Assembly (NCBI GenBank): GCA_016297555.1 | Contig: JAEDGK010000082.1 | Coordinates: 1-9,191, forward strand | Direction: 5' to 3' | DNA length: 9,191 bases | Source: Clostridiaceae bacterium | Lineage (GTDB): Bacteria; Bacillota; Clostridia; Oscillospirales; Acutalibacteraceae | Shown: positions 5,681 through 9,191 of the stretch, one piece after another | Layout: each line of letters starts with the position of its first letter | Numbering within the stretch: position 1 is the stretch's first letter | Notes under the pieces: model-generated | Database searches by the model: none | Told to the model about the DNA's origin: nothing | The model's input: the letters and a program-made list of their open reading frames with translations, nothing else | Position numbers and translations under genes: made by a program

Positions 5681-7843
5681 ATGAGAAAGATAACAAATAT
5701 CAATCAGGGCTGGGATTTCACCAAGGACGGAATAACCCAAAAGATATCTCTGCCCCATACCTGGAACGGGCTTGACGGTCAGGGCGCGGAGGAAACCTAT
5801 TACAGAGGCAGATGCGTTTACGAAAGAGTAATCCCGAGCTTTGAGGGCAGGGTTTATCTTGAAATCAACGGTGCAAACACTGTCTGCGAGGTTTTCATAA
5901 ACGGCGTTTATATCGGCAGCCATGAAAACGGATATTCAATGTTCCGCTTCGAGATAACCGATTTTATCAACTCCGATATGAATGTTATCAGAATTATTGT
6001 TGACAACAGCGAGAACGAATATCTTTATCCGCAGATGGCGGATTTCACCTTCTACGGCGGAATTTACCGCGATGTCAATATTATCAGTGATGTTGACCGC
6101 TCGCATTTTTCCCTGCTCGATATGAGCCGCAGCGGAATTTACATCACTCCCAAGGCAGACGGCAGAGTTTTTGTTAAAAGCTATGTTGAGGGCAGCAGCA
6201 AGGGACTGACCAAAGAATTTATAATAACAGACGCTCAGGGCAACGAGGTTGCCAAAACCTCGGCGGATGCCGATACCGAAGCGGTCAAGCTTCTGATCGA
6301 GGAGCCCGTGCTCTGGAACGGAATGAAAAACCCCTATCTTTACACAATGACGGCAAGGCTGCTCAGAGACGGCGAGGTTATCGACGAGGTTAGCGAGCGC
6401 TTCGGTCTGCGTGAATTCCGGTTTGACAGCGAAAAAGGCTTTTTCCTCAACGGCGAACATCTGAAGCTCAAGGGAGTTTCAAGACATCAGGACAGAGAGG
6501 ATATCGGAAATGCCTTGACTGCCGCCGAGCATAAAGAAGATATCGAGATAATAAAAGAAGTGGGCGCAAATTCCATAAGGCTTGCCCACTATCAGCACGA
6601 CGAGAAATTCTATAAAATGTGCGACGAGGAGGGCTTCCTCGTCTGGGCGGAAATTCCCGTTATTTCAAAATTCAGCAAAAAGAAGCAGGATCAGGCAAAG
6701 TTTATGCTTGAGGAGCTTATAAGGCAGAATTACAATCATCCCTCAATTTATTGCTGGAGCATTGAAAACGAAATTTCGATAGCGGGCGCGGCTTCGGGGC
6801 TTATCAGCGGAATAAGCGAGCTTAATAATATTGCCCATTGCCTTGACTCCACAAGACCCACCGCCTGCGCTCAGGTTACCTTCTGCCCGATAAGCTCAAA
6901 GCTCAACGAGATAACCGATATTCTCGGCTACAATCAGTATTTCGGCTGGTATGTTCAGACGGTTGACGGAATTGATAAATGGCTTGACGATTTCCATGAA
7001 AAGAAGCCGAATATCAAGCTCTGCATATCGGAATACGGCGCCGAGGGAATAACTACTCTCCATTCGGCACAGCCTGTTCAGGGTGATTATTCCGAGGAAT
7101 ATCAGGCATATTACCATGAGCATTATATAAAAGCTCTCACGGAGCGCGAGTGGCTCTGGGGCTCCTATGTATGGAATATGTTTGATTTCGGCTCCGCAAA
7201 AAGAAACGAGGGCGGAGTGCGCGGGCGCAACAATAAGGGTCTTGTTACCATTGACCGCAAAATCAAAAAAGATTCGTTCTATGTATATAAGGCTTTCTGG
7301 TCAGACGAGAAATTTGTTCATATAGCGGGCGAGAGATTTGTTGACAGACCCGTAGGCGCGCAGAAAATCAAGGTTTATTCAAACTGCGAAAGCGTAACTC
7401 TTACCGTAAACGGCGAGAAAACCGAGCTTTCGGGCGATAAGATTTTTGAATTTGACGCCGTTATCAATCAGGGCGAAAATGTTATCACGGCTGTTTCGGG
7501 TGATTGCACCCACGAGATAAAGGTTAACGGCACGGATGTTCCCAATCCCTCATATAAGCTTCCCGAGGGCGGCGAAACCTTTGTTCGTAACTGGTTCGGC
7601 GCGGGCGATGAGATAGACCCCGCAAGGCTTTCGCTCAACGACAGTCTCGGTGAAATTATTTTCAACCCCGAGGTTCAGAAGCTCATCAAAAACCATGTCG
7701 GCATTTCTCTTGATATGCCCGTTCTCAAGCCTCTCGGCAAGCTTCCGCTCAAACCCATAAGCAAAATAGCCTCAAAGCTCGGCGCGGAGAATTATATTTC
7801 TCTTGCAAATCAGTTCCTCCAAACCATTGAAAAGGAGAAATAA
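5681..7843 (+). CDS. GH2 beta-glycosidase (beta-galactosidase or beta-glucuronidase type), cytoplasmic
   Basis: This 720-residue retaining glycoside hydrolase is of clan GH-A. Rough layout: jelly-roll sugar-binding domain (1-143), immunoglobulin-like sandwich (150-245), TIM barrel (250-540) with GVSRHQDR (265-272), acid/base Glu364 in CWSIENE and nucleophile Glu451 in ISEYG. WNMFDFGS (498-505) and an NNKG loop (517-520) follow, then a DUF4982-like Ig domain (about 545-625) and a small helical C-terminal domain (650-720). There is no signal peptide, so it acts on imported sugar. NNKG contains the Asn-x-Lys that reads the carboxylate in beta-glucuronidases, but similar loops occur in DUF4982 beta-galactosidases. 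Substrate is therefore left open, with beta-galactoside slightly favoured. GAAAGGA lies 11 bases before the ATG, slightly long spacing. The GPH transporter gene starts one base after the stop. Confidence 0.92.
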   Translation: MRKITNINQGWDFTKDGITQKISLPHTWNGLDGQGAEETYYRGRCVYERVIPSFEGRVYLEINGANTVCEVFINGVYIGSHENGYSMFRFEITDFINSDMNVIRIIVDNSENEYLYPQMADFTFYGGIYRDVNIISDVDRSHFSLLDMSRSGIYITPKADGRVFVKSYVEGSSKGLTKEFIITDAQGNEVAKTSADADTEAVKLLIEEPVLWNGMKNPYLYTMTARLLRDGEVIDEVSERFGLREFRFDSEKGFFLNGEHLKLKGVSRHQDREDIGNALTAAEHKEDIEIIKEVGANSIRLAHYQHDEKFYKMCDEEGFLVWAEIPVISKFSKKKQDQAKFMLEELIRQNYNHPSIYCWSIENEISIAGAASGLISGISELNNIAHCLDSTRPTACAQVTFCPISSKLNEITDILGYNQYFGWYVQTVDGIDKWLDDFHEKKPNIKLCISEYGAEGITTLHSAQPVQGDYSEEYQAYYHEHYIKALTEREWLWGSYVWNMFDFGSAKRNEGGVRGRNNKGLVTIDRKIKKDSFYVYKAFWSDEKFVHIAGERFVDRPVGAQKIKVYSNCESVTLTVNGEKTELSGDKIFEFDAVINQGENVITAVSGDCTHEIKVNGTDVPNPSYKLPEGGETFVRNWFGAGDEIDPARLSLNDSLGEIIFNPEVQKLIKNHVGISLDMPVLKPLGKLPLKPISKIASKLGAENYISLANQFLQTIEKEK

Positions 7844-7844
7844 T

Positions 7845-9191
7845 ATGACAAAAGAGCTTCGGCCCTTCGGCAAAAGAGACTTATTCGGATATGCGATGGG
7901 TGATTTCGGCTGCAATATGTGCTTTGCCCTTATCACCAACTATATGATGCTTTTTTACACCCAGTATATCGGCGTTAAAATGACCGACTGGGCGTGGATA
8001 ATCATTGTTTCAAAGGTGTGGGACGCCATCAACGACCCGATTATCGGCGGAATGGTCGATAACACCAAAGTCGGCAAAAGCGGCAAGTTTATGCCGTGGA
8101 TAACAATGGGCTCCGTTCTGCTGATAATCTGCACAACTCTGACCTTCCTGCCAATAGTGAATATGGGCTATACCTTCAAGGTCATTTTCTGCCTTGTCGC
8201 TTATATGGTCTGGTCGGTTGCCTACACCATGGCAAATGTTCCCTACGGCGCTTTGCACGCCTGCATAACGGACGATCCCGACAAGCGCACCTCTCTTTCA
8301 ACCTTCAGAAGCATAGGCGCGGGTATTGCTCAGGGACCTCTTATGCTTCTGCCCCTGATTGTTTATGATGATAATGACAATCTCATCGGCGGCAAATTCG
8401 TCTGGATTGCGCTTATCTGCTCGGTTATCGGATTTTTCGGTTTTCTGCTCACAAGGCTGCTTGTCACCGAAAGAATTCACATAGAAACCCCGAAAAGAAA
8501 ATTTAATTATCTTTACACAATAAAGGGCTTTTTCAAAAACCGCCCTCTGCTTGCGGCAACGATAGTAACCTTTGTTCAGATTATCTGCTTTATGTCGATG
8601 ACCTCAACAAACACAATTATTTTCCAATCCTATTTTCATAACACAAATATTCTTGCGTTTGTGAACATCGTGTCCTATCTTCCGCTCTTGCTTATGATGC
8701 CGCTGGTCGGAAAAATAACGAGAAAAATCGGAAAGAAGAAGTTTATCGTTATAACTTCGGCTATCAGCCTTGTTGCGGGCGTAATCGTGCGTTTGCTTCC
8801 TCTTTCTCCCGACTCGCCGTCCTCCGTGCCCATATGGATAATAGGGCTTATGTTCCTTTATACAAGCAATGCTGTTTTCAACATCGTTGTATGGGCGATT
8901 GTGGTTGACTGCATCGATTATCAGTACGAAAAGACGGGCAGCCGCGACGAAGGCTCGCTTTATGCGCTTTATTCGTTTTTCAGAAAGCTTGCCCAGGGTG
9001 TGGGAGCTTCGATAGCCGCGCTTGCACTCAGCGCTTGCGGCTATGTTGAGTCGCTCGGAGCGGCTCAGACGGCGCAGACCGCCGAGAACATCAAAAATAT
9101 GTATCTCTATTTTATGATAGGCGGCGTTGCGATAACGGTTGTTGTTATGCAGGTTATGTATAACATAGCACATAAGAAGTCCGAAGAATAA
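7845..9191 (+). CDS. GPH-family (MelB-like) sugar:cation symporter
   Basis: This complete 448-residue membrane protein has a length typical of the glycoside-pentoside-hexuronide:cation symporter family (MFS fold, 12 helices expected). Helix II carries KVWDAINDPIIGG, with Asp60 and Asp64 matching the cation-site Asp55/Asp59 of MelB. The loop GKSGKFMPWI matches the family GKFxPW motif, and DDPDKRTSLSTFR the following cytoplasmic signature. The positions that appear to align with MelB sugar ligands Asp19 and Asp124 are Asn24 and Asn131, as in many non-MelB members, so a substrate other than melibiose is likely. AGGAG (7833-7837) is 7 bases before the ATG at 7845. A longer in-frame reading from 7803 lies inside the GH2 gene and is rejected. 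It forms an operon with the GH2 gene and presumably imports that enzyme's glycoside. The stop codon is 9189-9191. Confidence 0.93.
   Translation: MTKELRPFGKRDLFGYAMGDFGCNMCFALITNYMMLFYTQYIGVKMTDWAWIIIVSKVWDAINDPIIGGMVDNTKVGKSGKFMPWITMGSVLLIICTTLTFLPIVNMGYTFKVIFCLVAYMVWSVAYTMANVPYGALHACITDDPDKRTSLSTFRSIGAGIAQGPLMLLPLIVYDDNDNLIGGKFVWIALICSVIGFFGFLLTRLLVTERIHIETPKRKFNYLYTIKGFFKNRPLLAATIVTFVQIICFMSMTSTNTIIFQSYFHNTNILAFVNIVSYLPLLLMMPLVGKITRKIGKKKFIVITSAISLVAGVIVRLLPLSPDSPSSVPIWIIGLMFLYTSNAVFNIVVWAIVVDCIDYQYEKTGSRDEGSLYALYSFFRKLAQGVGASIAALALSACGYVESLGAAQTAQTAENIKNMYLYFMIGGVAITVVVMQVMYNIAHKKSEE

Noticed and set aside
7803..7844. Upstream extension of the GPH transporter start into the GH2 gene
   Set aside because: The ATG at 7845 has AGGAG at ideal spacing and gives the normal family N terminus; the extra 14 residues are hydrophilic and would overlap GH2.
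8604..9173. 189-codon open frame on the minus strand opposite the GPH transporter
   Set aside because: It is antisense to conserved transporter sequence, with a biased His/Arg/Tyr-rich translation and no motif.

Overview
The window reads as an accessory-free stretch of a Firmicutes chromosome, most likely a gut-type clostridium (Oscillospiraceae/Ruminococcaceae or Lachnospiraceae style). The grounds are strong AGGAGG-type ribosome binding sites, use of a TTG start, a lysine riboswitch of the Bacillus/Clostridium type, an intracellular GH2 glycosidase paired with a GPH-family sugar transporter, and a clostridial-type HD-domain protein overlapping the rRNA dimethylase gene. Lineage is an inference from gene families, not a measured result.

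Layout. (1) Minus strand, 1-1656: galE (UDP-glucose 4-epimerase) followed 28 bases later by a HAD-family phosphatase that runs to the left edge. (2) 1657-1769: AT-rich divergent intergenic region. (3) Plus strand, 1770-3298: an HD-domain phosphohydrolase of unknown substrate, coupled by a one-base stop/start overlap (TGATG) to ksgA/rsmA, the 16S rRNA adenine dimethyltransferase. (4) 3299-3597: a gene-free leader holding a promoter, a lysine riboswitch (L box) and an intrinsic terminator. (5) 3598-5493: an NhaC-family membrane transporter controlled by that riboswitch, so most probably a lysine importer (the LysW type), with an unusual signal-peptide-like N-terminal extension. (6) 5494-5680: a strong terminator, then a sigma-A-like promoter. 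(7) 5681-9191: a two-gene sugar-utilisation operon, a GH2 beta-glycosidase without signal peptide and, one base after its stop, a MelB-like GPH symporter whose stop codon is the last three bases of the window.

How the genes fit together. The last two genes form a simple uptake-and-cleave unit: the transporter brings in an intact glycoside and the cytoplasmic GH2 enzyme hydrolyses it. If the substrate is a galactoside, the released galactose would enter the Leloir pathway in which GalE acts, but galE lies in a separate, oppositely oriented operon and the link is only circumstantial. GalE carries Cys at position 299, the residue linked to acceptance of UDP-GlcNAc/UDP-GalNAc. The lysine transporter is a self-contained regulon: promoter, aptamer, terminator with a drawable antiterminator, and structural gene.

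I see no phage, IS element, CRISPR array, tRNA or rRNA, and no clear sign of a wholly new system. The best second-look items are the riboswitch-based reassignment of the NhaC protein, its N-terminal extension, Cys299 of GalE, and the small C-terminal domain of the GH2 enzyme.
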